A stretch of 64,000 bases of DNA, taken from assembly GCA_022509185.1 (NCBI GenBank), contig JAFLTS010000009.1, forward strand, positions 29,176 through 93,175. The letters are read 5' to 3'. How positions within the stretch are numbered: position 1 is the first letter of the stretch; each line of letters opens with the position of its first letter. The notes under the pieces are model-generated. The model was not told the DNA's origin. It saw nothing but the letters and a program-made list of their open reading frames with translations, and did no database searches. The position numbers were made by a program, and so were the translations under genes. This document shows positions 8,755 to 18,543 of this stretch, in pieces. The DNA comes from Muribaculaceae bacterium (GTDB taxonomy: Bacteria > Bacteroidota > Bacteroidia > Bacteroidales > Muribaculaceae).

Positions 8755-9762
8755 ATGGATATAACAGCGAAAGAACTGGCAGCCTACTGCGGAGGCTCGG
8801 TAGAGGGCGATGGCAGTGCTACTGTTTCAGACTTTGCAAAAATCGAAGAGGCCGGGAAAGGCGACCTCTCCTTCATAGCGAACCCAAAATATGCGCATTA
8901 TGCTTCGACCACAAATGCCTCCGTGCTTTTGGTGTCGAAAAACTTTGAAGCACCTTCCGATCTGAAAGCCACCTTGGTAAGAGTTGAGGATCCTTATTCC
9001 TCGCTCGCAAGATTAATGACTATGGTGGCAGCTACAAAGCCTAAACCCAAGGGAATAGAGAATCCCGTCAGTGTGGGAGATGGTACCCAGCTTCCTGAAG
9101 ATATATATTTAGGGGCTTTCGCCTATATAGGAAAAAATGTAAAGGTAGGTAAGGGTGTGCAGATATATCCTCAATGTTATATCGGAGATAATTGTGAAAT
9201 TGGAGACGACACCGTTCTTTATCCCGGCGTCAAGATTTATCAGGGTTGTAAAGTAGGGAACCGCTGTATTATACATGCAGGTGCTGTTATAGGTTCAGAC
9301 GGATTCGGCTTTGCTCCTGTGGCAGGACATTTCGAAAAGATACCACAGATGGGGGCGGTCATAATCGAGGATGATGTGGAAATTGGGGCAAATACCACGG
9401 TAGACCGTGCTACATTCGGGAACACTATTATCGGGAAAGGTACCAAGCTCGACAATCTCATTCAGATAGCCCATAATGTGAAAGTGGGAGAGAACAATGT
9501 GTTTGCGGCCCAGGTGGGTATTGCAGGTTCCACAAAGATCGGCGACCGTAACAAGGTTGGCGGTCAGTGTGGTTTTGCCGGTCATATCTCTATAGGTAAT
9601 GACAATGAAATAGGAGCCCAGTCTGGTCTTCACTCAGATGTAGGCAACGGAAAGCGATTGATAGGCTACCCGGCGGTAGAAGCCATGCAGTTTGCCAGAA
9701 ATGCAGTGAATATGAAAAGGTTAGCCGAATTTTTAGCGGCACAAAACAGAAAAAACAAATAA
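8755..9762 (+). CDS. lpxD: UDP-3-O-(3-hydroxyacyl)glucosamine N-acyltransferase
   Basis: Third enzyme of lipid A synthesis, adding the N-linked hydroxyacyl chain. Its 335 residues include the LpxD N-terminal uridine-binding domain ([19 protein letters not shown]) and then a left-handed parallel beta-helix made of hexapeptide repeats ([21 protein letters not shown] and many more). The catalytic His lies in [14 protein letters not shown] chose ATG 8755 (MDITAKEL) over an upstream possibility because it matches the family N-terminus and sits just after the promoter box. The stop codon directly abuts the lpxC-fabZ ATG. Confidence 0.95.
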   Translation: MDITAKELAAYCGGSVEGDGSATVSDFAKIEEAGKGDLSFIANPKYAHYASTTNASVLLVSKNFEAPSDLKATLVRVEDPYSSLARLMTMVAATKPKPKGIENPVSVGDGTQLPEDIYLGAFAYIGKNVKVGKGVQIYPQCYIGDNCEIGDDTVLYPGVKIYQGCKVGNRCIIHAGAVIGSDGFGFAPVAGHFEKIPQMGAVIIEDDVEIGANTTVDRATFGNTIIGKGTKLDNLIQIAHNVKVGENNVFAAQVGIAGSTKIGDRNKVGGQCGFAGHISIGNDNEIGAQSGLHSDVGNGKRLIGYPAVEAMQFARNAVNMKRLAEFLAAQNRKNK

Positions 9763-11145
9763 ATGGAACAATTAACGCTCAAGAGTTCTTTCAAGGTAAA
9801 AGGAAAAGGGCTTCATTCCGGCATGGAGATCACGGCGGAATTAAAGCCGGCTCCGGTGAATCATGGTTATCGGTTCAAGAGGATTGATCTTGAAAGGGAG
9901 CCCGTTATAGAGGCTGTGGCAGAGAACGTAGTTGATACGACCCGAGGCACTGTGCTCGGCAAAGGGGATGTTAGAATCAGCACTGTGGAGCATGCTCTGG
10001 CTGCACTTTATGCGGCAGGTGTAGACAACTGCCTCATAGAGCTTGATGGTCCTGAGATGCCGATTCTCGACGGAAGCAGCATTATATATGTGGAAGAACT
10101 TGAGAGTGTGGGTCTGACTGCACAGGATGCCGACAAAGATTTTTTTATAATAAAGGAGAAACAGAGCCTCAAGGATGAGAAAACCGGCTCTATGATTACT
10201 ATATATCCCGACGATCATTTCAGCGTGGAGGTAATGGTGGAATACAATTCACCGATTTTGCCGAATCAGTTTGCCATGCTTGATGATATAGCTGATTTCA
10301 AGCAGGAGGTTTCCAGTGCACGTACATTTGTTTTCGTTAGAGAGATAGAGGAACTGGCGGCAGCCGGTCTTATAAAGGGAGGTGATCTTGACAATGCCAT
10401 TGTGATATATGACAAGCCTGCCTCCGAAGAGAATATAAACCGTTTGTGTGATCTTATGGGAGTGCCCCATATAAAGGTAGATCAGTTGGGCTATATCAAT
10501 CCCAAGCCTTTGAAATGGGATAATGAACCGGCACGTCACAAGCTGATGGATGTGATTGGTGATTTCGCCCTGATCGGTAAGCCAATTAAGGGACGTATCG
10601 TAGCTGTAAGGCCGGGCCACACAATCAATAATCAGTTCACCCGTATGATACGTAAGGCTGTGAAGCATACCGAGATTCAGAGCCCTACCTACAATCCCAA
10701 CATAGACCCGGTGATAGATATCAACGGTATAAAGAAATTACTTCCTCATCGATATCCTTTCCTCTTGATCGACAAGGTGATAGATATAGATCGCAAACAT
10801 TGTGTAGCAGTAAAAAACGTTACGGTAAATGAGCCTTTCTTCCCAGGACACTTCCCGCAGGAACCGGTGATGCCCGGAGTGCTTCAGGTAGAGGCAATGG
10901 CCCAGACTGCCGGAGTACTGGTGCTAAATTATCTGGAGGACCCCCATACATACAGCACGTATTTTCTGAAAATAGATAATGTGAAATTCAGGCAGAAGGT
11001 TGTTCCGGGCAATACTCTATTGCTCAATGTAAGCCTGATGACCGAGATCCGCCGCGGATGCGCAATGGTAAAAGGTTATGCCTTTGTGGGAGAGAAAATC
11101 GTGTGCGAGGCCGAATTTATGGCCCAGATTATCAAGAACAAATAA
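9763..11145 (+). CDS. lpxC-fabZ: Bifunctional LpxC deacetylase / FabZ dehydratase fusion
   Basis: One polypeptide of 460 residues joining two envelope enzymes, a fusion typical of Bacteroidetes. Residues 1 to about 310 are LpxC, the zinc deacetylase committing step of lipid A synthesis. Zinc ligands are seen in STVEHALAAL (H77) and in the NEPARHKLMDVIGDFAL segment (His and Asp). Residues from about 318 are FabZ, the 3-hydroxyacyl-ACP dehydratase hot-dog fold, with LLPHRYPFLLID and the catalytic His/Glu motif GHFPQEPVMPGVLQVEAMAQ. The gene abuts lpxD and lpxA without spacers. Both active sites look intact. Confidence 0.97.
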   Translation: MEQLTLKSSFKVKGKGLHSGMEITAELKPAPVNHGYRFKRIDLEREPVIEAVAENVVDTTRGTVLGKGDVRISTVEHALAALYAAGVDNCLIELDGPEMPILDGSSIIYVEELESVGLTAQDADKDFFIIKEKQSLKDEKTGSMITIYPDDHFSVEVMVEYNSPILPNQFAMLDDIADFKQEVSSARTFVFVREIEELAAAGLIKGGDLDNAIVIYDKPASEENINRLCDLMGVPHIKVDQLGYINPKPLKWDNEPARHKLMDVIGDFALIGKPIKGRIVAVRPGHTINNQFTRMIRKAVKHTEIQSPTYNPNIDPVIDINGIKKLLPHRYPFLLIDKVIDIDRKHCVAVKNVTVNEPFFPGHFPQEPVMPGVLQVEAMAQTAGVLVLNYLEDPHTYSTYFLKIDNVKFRQKVVPGNTLLLNVSLMTEIRRGCAMVKGYAFVGEKIVCEAEFMAQIIKNK

Positions 11146-11919
11146 ATGGAAAAAATGTATCATGTAGATCCGGATGCCCGGATTGGTAATAATGTTAAGA
11201 TAGGAAATTTCACAAACATATACGACGATGTTGAGATCGGCGACAATTGTGAGATTTCGGGAAATGTCACGATTTTTCCCGGCGCAAGAATCGGTAATGG
11301 AGTTAAAATCTTTCCCGGCGCTGTAATTTCAGGTATTCCGCAAGACCTGAAGTTTCGTGGAGAAAAGACAGTTGCTATAATAGGTGACGGCACTACATTG
11401 CGCGAATGTGTCACGGTAAACCGTGGCACTGCTTCAAAAGGGAAAACCGTAGTGGGAGAAAACTGTCTAATTATGGCCTACAACCATGTAGCACATGACT
11501 GTGTGATAGGCAACAGAGTTATAATGTCAAATGCCTGTCAATTGGCCGGAGAAGTGATTGTAGACGATTGTGCAGTGATAGGAGGTGGAAGTCTCATCCA
11601 CCAGTTCTGTCATCTAGGCAGAAATATCATGCTTCAGGGAGGTGCACTGGTTAATAAAGATATTCCTCCATATGTAAAGGCGGCAAGAGAGCCGATCTCT
11701 TTCGTTGGATTAAATACCATCGGGTTGCATCGCAATGGTTTCAGTGCGGAAGATATCCAGATTATTTCGGAAATTTACAGAGTGCTTTACCTCAGCGACC
11801 TCAATGTTACCAATGCAGTGAAATTGATACGTGAGACACTGCCGGAAACGAAATACCGTGAAGAGATTATAGGATTCGTAGAGAATTCAAACCGCGGTAT
11901 AATCAGAAGCGCTATTTAA
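11146..11919 (+). CDS. lpxA: Acyl-ACP--UDP-N-acetylglucosamine O-acyltransferase
   Basis: First enzyme of lipid A synthesis. The 257 residues form a left-handed beta-helix of hexapeptide repeats (IGNNVKIGNFTNIYDDVEIGDN) with the catalytic His region LIMAYNHVAHDCVIG and the GGGSLIHQFCHLGRN segment, followed by a C-terminal helical domain (LNTIGLHRNGFSAEDIQIISEIYR). The length is normal. Its start directly follows the lpxC-fabZ stop, and a terminator follows about 20 bp after its own stop, closing the three-gene operon. Confidence 0.97.
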   Translation: MEKMYHVDPDARIGNNVKIGNFTNIYDDVEIGDNCEISGNVTIFPGARIGNGVKIFPGAVISGIPQDLKFRGEKTVAIIGDGTTLRECVTVNRGTASKGKTVVGENCLIMAYNHVAHDCVIGNRVIMSNACQLAGEVIVDDCAVIGGGSLIHQFCHLGRNIMLQGGALVNKDIPPYVKAAREPISFVGLNTIGLHRNGFSAEDIQIISEIYRVLYLSDLNVTNAVKLIRETLPETKYREEIIGFVENSNRGIIRSAI

Positions 11920-11935
11920 AAAACAAAGATATTTC

Positions 11936-11973
11936 TAGAAGCCACGATTTTAATTCATCGCGGCTTCTTTTTA
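11936..11973 (+). terminator. Terminator of the lpxD-lpxC/fabZ-lpxA operon
   Basis: GAAGCCACGAT (11938-11948) pairs with ATCGCGGCTTC (11957-11967) with one G-U/mismatch, followed by a T-rich run. Confidence 0.85.
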
Positions 11974-11987
11974 TTCACCTTAGATCT

Positions 11988-12020
11988 TAATTATCTAACC
12001 TAAAGTATAATTATTTAACC
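11988..12020. repeat. Short tandem direct repeat upstream of the C10 protease gene
   Basis: TAATTATCTAACC (11988-12000) and TAATTATTTAACC (12008-12020) recur with a 20 bp period, about two helical turns. A two-site operator is possible, but this is AT-rich DNA and the repeat could be chance. Confidence 0.35.
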
Positions 12021-12156
12021 TTAAACACAAAAGCCATGAAAAGAATTTTTAAACTGACAAGGGATAGTGTGCAGACATAGAAATCCTTTCTTTTTAAGGT
12101 GTGAAACGTTAAAACACAAAAAACCTTAAAAACCGGGAAACACTCAAAAAAATTAT

Positions 12157-12164
12157 TACCTTTG
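12157..12164 (+). promoter_or_regulatory. -7 box of the C10 protease gene
   Basis: TACCTTTG, a full match to TAnnTTTG, 28 bp before the ATG at 12193. No clear -33 TTTG. Confidence 0.5.
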
Positions 12165-12192
12165 TTTTTCAACTATCCTAAATTCAGAAGAA

Positions 12193-14748
12193 ATGATGAG
12201 ACAATTATTATTATCCTTGGGTGTATTGACAGCCGGAGCGTGCCTTGCTGCACCCCTTACTCCGGAGGAAGCCCTTGCCCGGCTGGACAATAATCCTCTC
12301 AACGGACCATCAACAAGAGCGGCCACTTCTATTATTCCGCTATTAGAAGTAAAGACACAAAAGGGAGAACCTGCCTTATATGTTTTTGAAAATAGAGACA
12401 ATCCGGGATTTATGTTGCTAAGTGCGGACGACATGACTCCGGCATTGTTGGGATTTTCAGATTTCAACAATTTTGACCCTGACAACGTTCCCCCCGCAAT
12501 GGAAGCATGGCTGGGCCAGTATCAGCGCCAGATAGAATATCTGAGAAACCTTAATTTGAAAGAGTCTGTATCAGAAGAAGCTTTTACCCGCACCCCGACT
12601 CTCCCTGACTGGGCTCCTATAGCTCCTATGATCAAGACTGCCTGGGACCAGGGCTCTCCTTACAATAGCCTTTGCCCGAAACAGTCCGGACAAGCTACGT
12701 ACACCGGTTGTGTGGCTACAGCTATGGCTCAGGTGATGAAATATTTCGAATACCCGGCAAAAGGCCAGGGATCCATCACTTACCGTTGTGAATCATTAAA
12801 CCGTAATCTATCGTTGGATTTTTCCGATATCACATTCCAATGGAATTTAATGTTGGATAAATATGCAGGAAACTTCAATGATGCTCAGGCTAATGCTGTG
12901 GCTGAACTTATGCAGGCAGCCGGTTATGCAGTACAGATGAGTTACGGGACCAGCACTTCCGGAGCTGTCAGCACATATATTCCGGGTGCTTTGATCAAAT
13001 ATTTCAATTATGACAATGAAGCTATTTATCTGGCACGTTCAATGTATGAATACACCGAATGGGCCACAATGCTCTATAATAATTTGAAAGAAATCGGTCC
13101 GGTAATTTACGACGGAGATACAGATTTTTCAGGAGGTCACTCATTTGTATGCGACGGCTATCAAGGCGACGGTTATTTCCATTTTAACTGGGGATGGAGC
13201 GGTTCAGGCGACGGTTACTTCCTCCTTGATGCCCTCACTCCCTCGGTAGTAGGTAGCGGTGCTTATGCCAGCGGCTTTAATTTCGAGCAGGATATGGTGC
13301 TGAATGTACGTAAACCTCAAGAGGGATCTAAAGTTGAAGATCCAAAGATCGTACTTTCGGGAACCGTTCAGGCATATACTTCAGGTGCCGATCTTTATGT
13401 TGCTATTACCGGCTCACAGCTTACCGGTTTCCGTAATTTCGGTATCGAAAAAGTTAATGTGACTGTAGGTCTTCAGATGCTTCCGGCCAACAATCTTGAT
13501 GCAGAACCGGTATATTATAGTGCTGAAAACAAGTCATTGCAAGACGCAGCCCTTGATCCGGCCTATGTGATTTTCTGTGACGGAACATCCAGATATCCGT
13601 TCCCGAAATTCACTCTTTCAGCGCTTAATTTGACAGATGGTGTTAAATATAAGGCCACGATGGCTTATAAACTTGCCAACACCGACTGGATGCCTACCGG
13701 TCAGCTCGTAGGAGATTATCCTTATTTCTATATTACCAAGAATGGAAGCAATTACGAGATTGATAATTTCGAGACTATGGAATTCAAATGCGAGAACTTC
13801 GAATTCCTTACTCCGGTGTATGATGGAAGTGCTGTTAAAATCAATTTGACCATTGCAAATCCTTATGAAATAGAACTGACACGCGGTACCACCTTGATGC
13901 TTCTTGATGCAGCCGGTAATATAGCATATTTAGGTGATAGTTTCACTGAGACCCTTTCACCGGGAGGAAGTTTAACTAAAGAGTGGATATCTCCCTTGAA
14001 ACGCCAGATATCGGGAACCTTAACTTCCGACACTGAATATTATCCCGCTTTGTTCGATATAGGTACCCAGACCTATTACTATAAAGCTGAAGAACCTGTA
14101 GTAATGTCAAAGAATCCGGGTAGTCCTCAGTTTAGTGCTAATTTGGTAATCGACAATGAAGAAATTAAAGGAGGAGTTTATCAGATAGCCAATTCCTCAA
14201 ATTTCCAGGCCACACTTAAGATAAATGTTACCAAAGGATATTTCTCGTATCCGGTAAAGATCTGGGTAATGGAAAATGAGGGAGGTAACTATTATTCTCT
14301 TCTTGCATTCTCATTAGGTTCAATTATACTGAATGGAGGGGAACAGTACCTTGAGAGCACCAAGATTAATTTTCCGAGTGCTGACATTGGAGTAGAATAC
14401 TACCTCGGGGCCGTCTTTCAGAAAGCAGACGGAGGTTATTCTTTGTTGAATTCCAGAAATATATTGCCGTTTGTAGCATTAGACAATGGAGCCGGGATTG
14501 AAGAATTAGGTATAGGTTCTGAAGATATCTTCTATATCCACGATCGTTCTACAGGCATCCTCTCCGTTGCAGGCTCAGGCATTTCTAATGTCGAGGTTTA
14601 TTCTCTGAATGGTATGAGATTGCCTGCAAGGGTAGATTATTTAGGAGATATAGCAGAAGTTGATCTGTCATCCTTGGGTAAAGGAATGGTTATAGTGAAA
14701 GCCACAGATAGTAAAGGTAAGACCAAATCCGGTAAACTTGCTTTATAA
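12193..14748 (+). CDS. Secreted C10-family cysteine protease (streptopain-like) with C-terminal sorting-type domain
   Basis: Extracellular or surface cysteine protease, 851 residues. It has a signal peptide (residues 1-20), a Spi-type propeptide (PLTPEEALARL, about 21-135), then the C10 catalytic domain. The nucleophile lies in TYTGCVATAMAQVMKYF (C173), the catalytic His in GGHSFVCDGY (H316), and the substrate-pocket segment is FHFNWGWSGSGDGYF. Beta-sandwich regions follow. The last 75 residues (VEVYSLNGMRLPARV ... GMVIVKATDSKGKTKSGKL) look like a type 9 secretion sorting domain. It has its own promoter and terminator and lies just upstream of a SusC/SusD locus, so it may supply peptides for uptake. 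Catalytic residues are intact. Confidence 0.9.
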   Translation: MMRQLLLSLGVLTAGACLAAPLTPEEALARLDNNPLNGPSTRAATSIIPLLEVKTQKGEPALYVFENRDNPGFMLLSADDMTPALLGFSDFNNFDPDNVPPAMEAWLGQYQRQIEYLRNLNLKESVSEEAFTRTPTLPDWAPIAPMIKTAWDQGSPYNSLCPKQSGQATYTGCVATAMAQVMKYFEYPAKGQGSITYRCESLNRNLSLDFSDITFQWNLMLDKYAGNFNDAQANAVAELMQAAGYAVQMSYGTSTSGAVSTYIPGALIKYFNYDNEAIYLARSMYEYTEWATMLYNNLKEIGPVIYDGDTDFSGGHSFVCDGYQGDGYFHFNWGWSGSGDGYFLLDALTPSVVGSGAYASGFNFEQDMVLNVRKPQEGSKVEDPKIVLSGTVQAYTSGADLYVAITGSQLTGFRNFGIEKVNVTVGLQMLPANNLDAEPVYYSAENKSLQDAALDPAYVIFCDGTSRYPFPKFTLSALNLTDGVKYKATMAYKLANTDWMPTGQLVGDYPYFYITKNGSNYEIDNFETMEFKCENFEFLTPVYDGSAVKINLTIANPYEIELTRGTTLMLLDAAGNIAYLGDSFTETLSPGGSLTKEWISPLKRQISGTLTSDTEYYPALFDIGTQTYYYKAEEPVVMSKNPGSPQFSANLVIDNEEIKGGVYQIANSSNFQATLKINVTKGYFSYPVKIWVMENEGGNYYSLLAFSLGSIILNGGEQYLESTKINFPSADIGVEYYLGAVFQKADGGYSLLNSRNILPFVALDNGAGIEELGIGSEDIFYIHDRSTGILSVAGSGISNVEVYSLNGMRLPARVDYLGDIAEVDLSSLGKGMVIVKATDSKGKTKSGKLAL

Positions 14749-14784
14749 CTTCTTGATATATAAGATTTAACATCAAGAACCAAT

Positions 14785-14825
14785 AAAAAATTTGGCCGCT
14801 GGAATTTCATCGGCCAAAATTTTTA
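14785..14825 (+). terminator. Terminator of the C10 protease gene
   Basis: AAAAATTTGGCCG (14786-14798), a 12-base loop, CGGCCAAAATTTTT (14811-14824). It is a long stem with flanking A and T tracts. Confidence 0.88.
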
Positions 14826-15153
14826 TATATGATATTTGAAATGTTAAAATCACAAAAAAATTAAGTTAAAATCTTGATGGAATAAAAAATTGAATTGAAA
14901 TTATTAAATCAAATTCTATAAGATTCCATTAAAACAAAAAAGAAGGTAAATGACAAAATGAAAAATATTGTGGAAAACATAGTCCTAAAACATATTTATT
15001 AAGAAAAAATTATAGTAAAAGTATAGAAAAAATGAAAAAAATAAATCTTGGTGTAATTAAAAACAAGGCCAAAAATCTGTTTTTAATAGATAGAAAGGGG
15101 GCTATGATATGTTAAAAAAGGCCATTAGTTAATAATTTTTATTTAAAAATTTA

Positions 15154-15161
15154 TAAATTTG
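15154..15161 (+). promoter_or_regulatory. -7 box of the susC-like operon
   Basis: TAAATTTG followed by C, a full match to TAnnTTTG in a strongly AT-rich setting. It gives a leader of about 150 nt before the ATG at 15316. Confidence 0.55.
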
Positions 15162-15315
15162 CGAATGATGGAAGCCTGAAAAAGCCTATGACCGATATAT
15201 AAGGAGGCATCAGCTTCACTATAGACATAATAAAAAGATAATAATTAACTGAGGCCTCCGGCCCTTGGGAGAGGTTCGGAGGTTGGATAAACTAACCAAA
15301 CTAAACAAATAAAGT

Positions 15316-18300
15316 ATGAGAAAACTGTTTCTTATCATGATGACGCTGATAGCGTGTACTTGGGGAATGCAGGCCCAGACCCGCACTTACCATGGCACGG
15401 TGCTTGATGCGTCAAACAACGAGCCCCTTGTGGGAGCTACAGTGATGCCGATAGGCGGAGGCCAAGGTGTAGCCGCCGATGTCGACGGAGAATTCACATT
15501 GACAGTACCCGCAAGTGTAAAGAAAGCCACTGTTTCTTATGTGGGCTACAAGTCTCAAGAAGTTACACTTTCCGATGGAATGATAGTAAAGCTTGAGAGC
15601 AGCTCTTCCAACCTCGACGAAATGATCGTTGTTGCATATGGTACGGCTAAGAAATCAGCCTTCACCGGATCGGCAACAGTAGTGGGAGCCGAGGAGATTG
15701 AGAAGAGCCAGGTTACTAATGCACTTAATGCTCTGACAGGTAAGGTGGCCGGTGTTCAGCTATCTAATCCTACAGGTCAGCCCGGTCAGAACGATCCTAC
15801 CATCTTCATTCGTGGTATCTCATCATTGAATGCAGGTAATAGTCCTCTCTATATAGTAAACGGCGCTCCTTATCCCGGTGATATCAACAATATCAACCCG
15901 GCCGATATCGAGTCTATGACTGTATTGAAAGATGCGGCTTCAAATGCTCTTTACGGTGCTCGTGGTGCCAACGGTGTTATCCTTATCACAACCAAGAAAG
16001 GTAAAACAGGTCAGAACGCCACTGTTACTGTAGATGCCAAATGGGGTTCAAACTCAAAGGCTATGCAGGAATACAAGACTATCCGCGACCCGAGACAATA
16101 CTATGAGCTTTACTACCGTTATTTGAAAAACTTCGCTATGGCCAATGGCCTTTCAGATAGTTCTGCTCATGTATTTGCAAACAATAATTTAACAAACAAT
16201 TCATCCTATGGTCTGGGTTACCTGACCTATACAATTCCGGATGGCGAATATATAATCGGTTCTAACGGTAAGTTCAACGGTAATGCTACTAAGGGTGCTT
16301 ACAGGACTTACAATGGCATGGAATATTACCTTCAGCCGGACGACTGGTATGATGCGGCTTACAAAAATTCTTTGCGTCAGGAATATAACCTGAGCATTTC
16401 AAAGGGAACTGACGGCACTAATTTCTATATTTCAGCCAACTATCTGAACAATGAAGGTATCACTCCCAATTCAAACTACGAACGTTTCACCACTCGTCTT
16501 ACAGCGGACACTCAGGTGAACAACTGGTTGAAAGTAGGAGGCGACGTAAGTTACACCTATTATCGTTCAAAATTTATGACAGGTGAAGGTTCCACCAACT
16601 CTTCAGGTAATATCTTCGCATTCACTCAGCAGATAGCACCTATCTATCCGCTTTATATCCGTGATGCATCCGGCAAAATCATGAGAAATGACGCCGGATT
16701 GAAGATGTATGACTATGGTGATGGGGAAAACGCAGGTCTCGTACGTCCATTCTTCAACAATGCTAATGCAATTTCCGACGCCATGTACGACACAAGCAAA
16801 TATAACGGTAATGCATTCACCGGTTTAGGCTTTGCTGAAGTTCGCTTCCTGAAAGATTTCCGTATTACCTCCAACAACTCGTTCAACTATGACGAAACTT
16901 TGTCGACATATGTGAACAATCCATATTTCGGAAACGGTGTGGAGACTAACGGTACAATCCAGAAAATTTCCTCAAGAAGCATTAACTATACCTTCCAGCA
17001 GTTGTTGAACTGGGAACACACCTTTGGTGTAAACAATGTTGCAGCATTGGTAGGTCATGAAAATTATGTTTCTATTTCCAATGCGTTGAGTGCATATAAG
17101 CTTAATCTTTTTGATCCTTCAGTAGAGGAACTTAACGGTGCCCTCCAGGATGGATCAATGAGTTCATCAGCCGGTAAATACAACAATGAAGGCTGGCTCT
17201 TCCGTGTACAATACAACTACGATGAGAAATATTTCGGTTCAGGTTCATTCCGTAGGGATGCCTCCTCACGTTTCGATCCGAAACATCGCTGGGGTAATTT
17301 CTGGAGCTTAGGCGGTGCATGGCTTATCAACAAGGAAAACTTCATGATGAATGCTTCCAAATGGCTCGATCTGTTGAAAATCAAGGTATCTTACGGTGAG
17401 CAAGGTAACGACAATATCGGTGACTTCCTTTACACAAGCACCTATTCAATTGTCAACAGTAACGGTAGTGCTTCAGTTATTCCCGGAACCCTGGGTAATC
17501 CGAATATTTCATGGGAAAAGAACGGAAACCTGAACTATGGTGTTGAATTCGAAATGTTCAACGGTCGTTTCAGTGGTTCTATCGAAGGTTTCTGGAGAAA
17601 GACCTCAGACATGCTTTCATGGTTTACACTTCCTCCATCCTATGGTTGGACAGGTTATTGGGATAATATCGGTGATATGACCAATACAGGTGTAGAAATC
17701 GACTTACAAGGTACATTGATTGCAACAAAGGATGTGACCTGGACTGCAAACTTCAACCTTACTTACTATAAGAACAAACTATCTTATCTCCCTGAAGAAA
17801 GGAAAACTATGGAGGTTGACGGTGTAAGAGGTTATTCCAGCGGTGAATTCTTCTATGGAGAAGGAATTCCATTGCAGACCTATCATCTCTTCAAATATGC
17901 TTATCCGGATTCAAAAACCGGAGAAGCCCTCTACTGGCACAAAATATTTGAGAACGGTAAAGATACCGGAAAAAGAGAAGCCGTGCCTTACTCCAAGCTT
18001 GACAGCGACAACGACTACTTCCTTTGTGGCAGCACACTTCCTCCCGTGTATGGTGGTTTCGGCACAAGCGTATCTTTCTTCGGATTTGATTTCTCTATCG
18101 ATTTCTCATATTCATGCGGTGGAAAGATCTTAGACAATATGTATATGATCTATATGGGTTCACCGACACAGAACATGAAGGGTTATAATTTCCATGAGGA
18201 TCTGTTGAACGCATGGACACCGACAAATACCGGCAGTAACATTCCTGCATTATACTTCAATGATACAAGCGCTGCCACTACATCCGACCGTTTCCTCGTG

Positions 18301-18531
18301 GATGCAAGTTATCTGAACCTTCAGACCATCAACTTCGGATACTCTTTCCCGCAGAAGTGGGTTAACAAGATGAAATTGCAACAACTTCGTATTTATTTCG
18401 CAGCCGACAATGTGTATTACTGGGCAAAACGTAAGGGTCTTGATCCGCGTCAGTCAATTACCGGTGATGTATCCAATGTAGTTTATTCACCGATCCGTAC
18501 ACTTTCAGGCGGCCTTTCAGTTACATTCTAA
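15316..18531 (+). CDS. SusC/RagA-family TonB-linked outer membrane transporter
   Basis: Outer-membrane active transporter of 1071 residues powered by TonB. It has a signal peptide (1-20), a carboxypeptidase-D-like regulatory domain (TYHGTVLDASNNEPLVGATV, about 23-95), a plug domain with the SusC signature LYIVNGAPYPGDINNINPADIESMTVLKDAASNALYGARGANG in pieces from about 185-225, and a 22-strand barrel to the end (aromatic C-terminal TLSGGLSVTF). There is no sigma/anti-sigma extension. It is followed 12 bp later by its SusD partner. No glycan-degrading gene is adjacent. A C10 protease is upstream, so peptides are a plausible ligand, as with RagAB, but this is inference. Confidence 0.95.
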   Translation: MRKLFLIMMTLIACTWGMQAQTRTYHGTVLDASNNEPLVGATVMPIGGGQGVAADVDGEFTLTVPASVKKATVSYVGYKSQEVTLSDGMIVKLESSSSNLDEMIVVAYGTAKKSAFTGSATVVGAEEIEKSQVTNALNALTGKVAGVQLSNPTGQPGQNDPTIFIRGISSLNAGNSPLYIVNGAPYPGDINNINPADIESMTVLKDAASNALYGARGANGVILITTKKGKTGQNATVTVDAKWGSNSKAMQEYKTIRDPRQYYELYYRYLKNFAMANGLSDSSAHVFANNNLTNNSSYGLGYLTYTIPDGEYIIGSNGKFNGNATKGAYRTYNGMEYYLQPDDWYDAAYKNSLRQEYNLSISKGTDGTNFYISANYLNNEGITPNSNYERFTTRLTADTQVNNWLKVGGDVSYTYYRSKFMTGEGSTNSSGNIFAFTQQIAPIYPLYIRDASGKIMRNDAGLKMYDYGDGENAGLVRPFFNNANAISDAMYDTSKYNGNAFTGLGFAEVRFLKDFRITSNNSFNYDETLSTYVNNPYFGNGVETNGTIQKISSRSINYTFQQLLNWEHTFGVNNVAALVGHENYVSISNALSAYKLNLFDPSVEELNGALQDGSMSSSAGKYNNEGWLFRVQYNYDEKYFGSGSFRRDASSRFDPKHRWGNFWSLGGAWLINKENFMMNASKWLDLLKIKVSYGEQGNDNIGDFLYTSTYSIVNSNGSASVIPGTLGNPNISWEKNGNLNYGVEFEMFNGRFSGSIEGFWRKTSDMLSWFTLPPSYGWTGYWDNIGDMTNTGVEIDLQGTLIATKDVTWTANFNLTYYKNKLSYLPEERKTMEVDGVRGYSSGEFFYGEGIPLQTYHLFKYAYPDSKTGEALYWHKIFENGKDTGKREAVPYSKLDSDNDYFLCGSTLPPVYGGFGTSVSFFGFDFSIDFSYSCGGKILDNMYMIYMGSPTQNMKGYNFHEDLLNAWTPTNTGSNIPALYFNDTSAATTSDRFLVDASYLNLQTINFGYSFPQKWVNKMKLQQLRIYFAADNVYYWAKRKGLDPRQSITGDVSNVVYSPIRTLSGGLSVTF

Positions 18532-18543
18532 TCTTAAGAAAAT

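Larger units (their letters stand above)
14749..15315. other. 567 bp AT-rich intergenic region before the susC-like gene
   Basis: It holds the protease terminator (14785-14825), then about 300 bases of very A/T-rich, A-tract-rich DNA without an ORF. A TAAATTTG box at 15154-15161 comes next, and then a leader of about 150 nt with pairing potential, including GAAGC (15171-15175) with a downstream GCTTC and CCTCCG with CGGAGG near 15255-15285. The leader is long enough for regulation, but no known riboswitch or attenuator is recognisable. Confidence 0.55.

Noticed and set aside
14826..15150. Replication origin or other element in the AT-rich stretch
   Set aside because: Only A/T-rich low-complexity sequence; no DnaA-box cluster or iterons were recognised.
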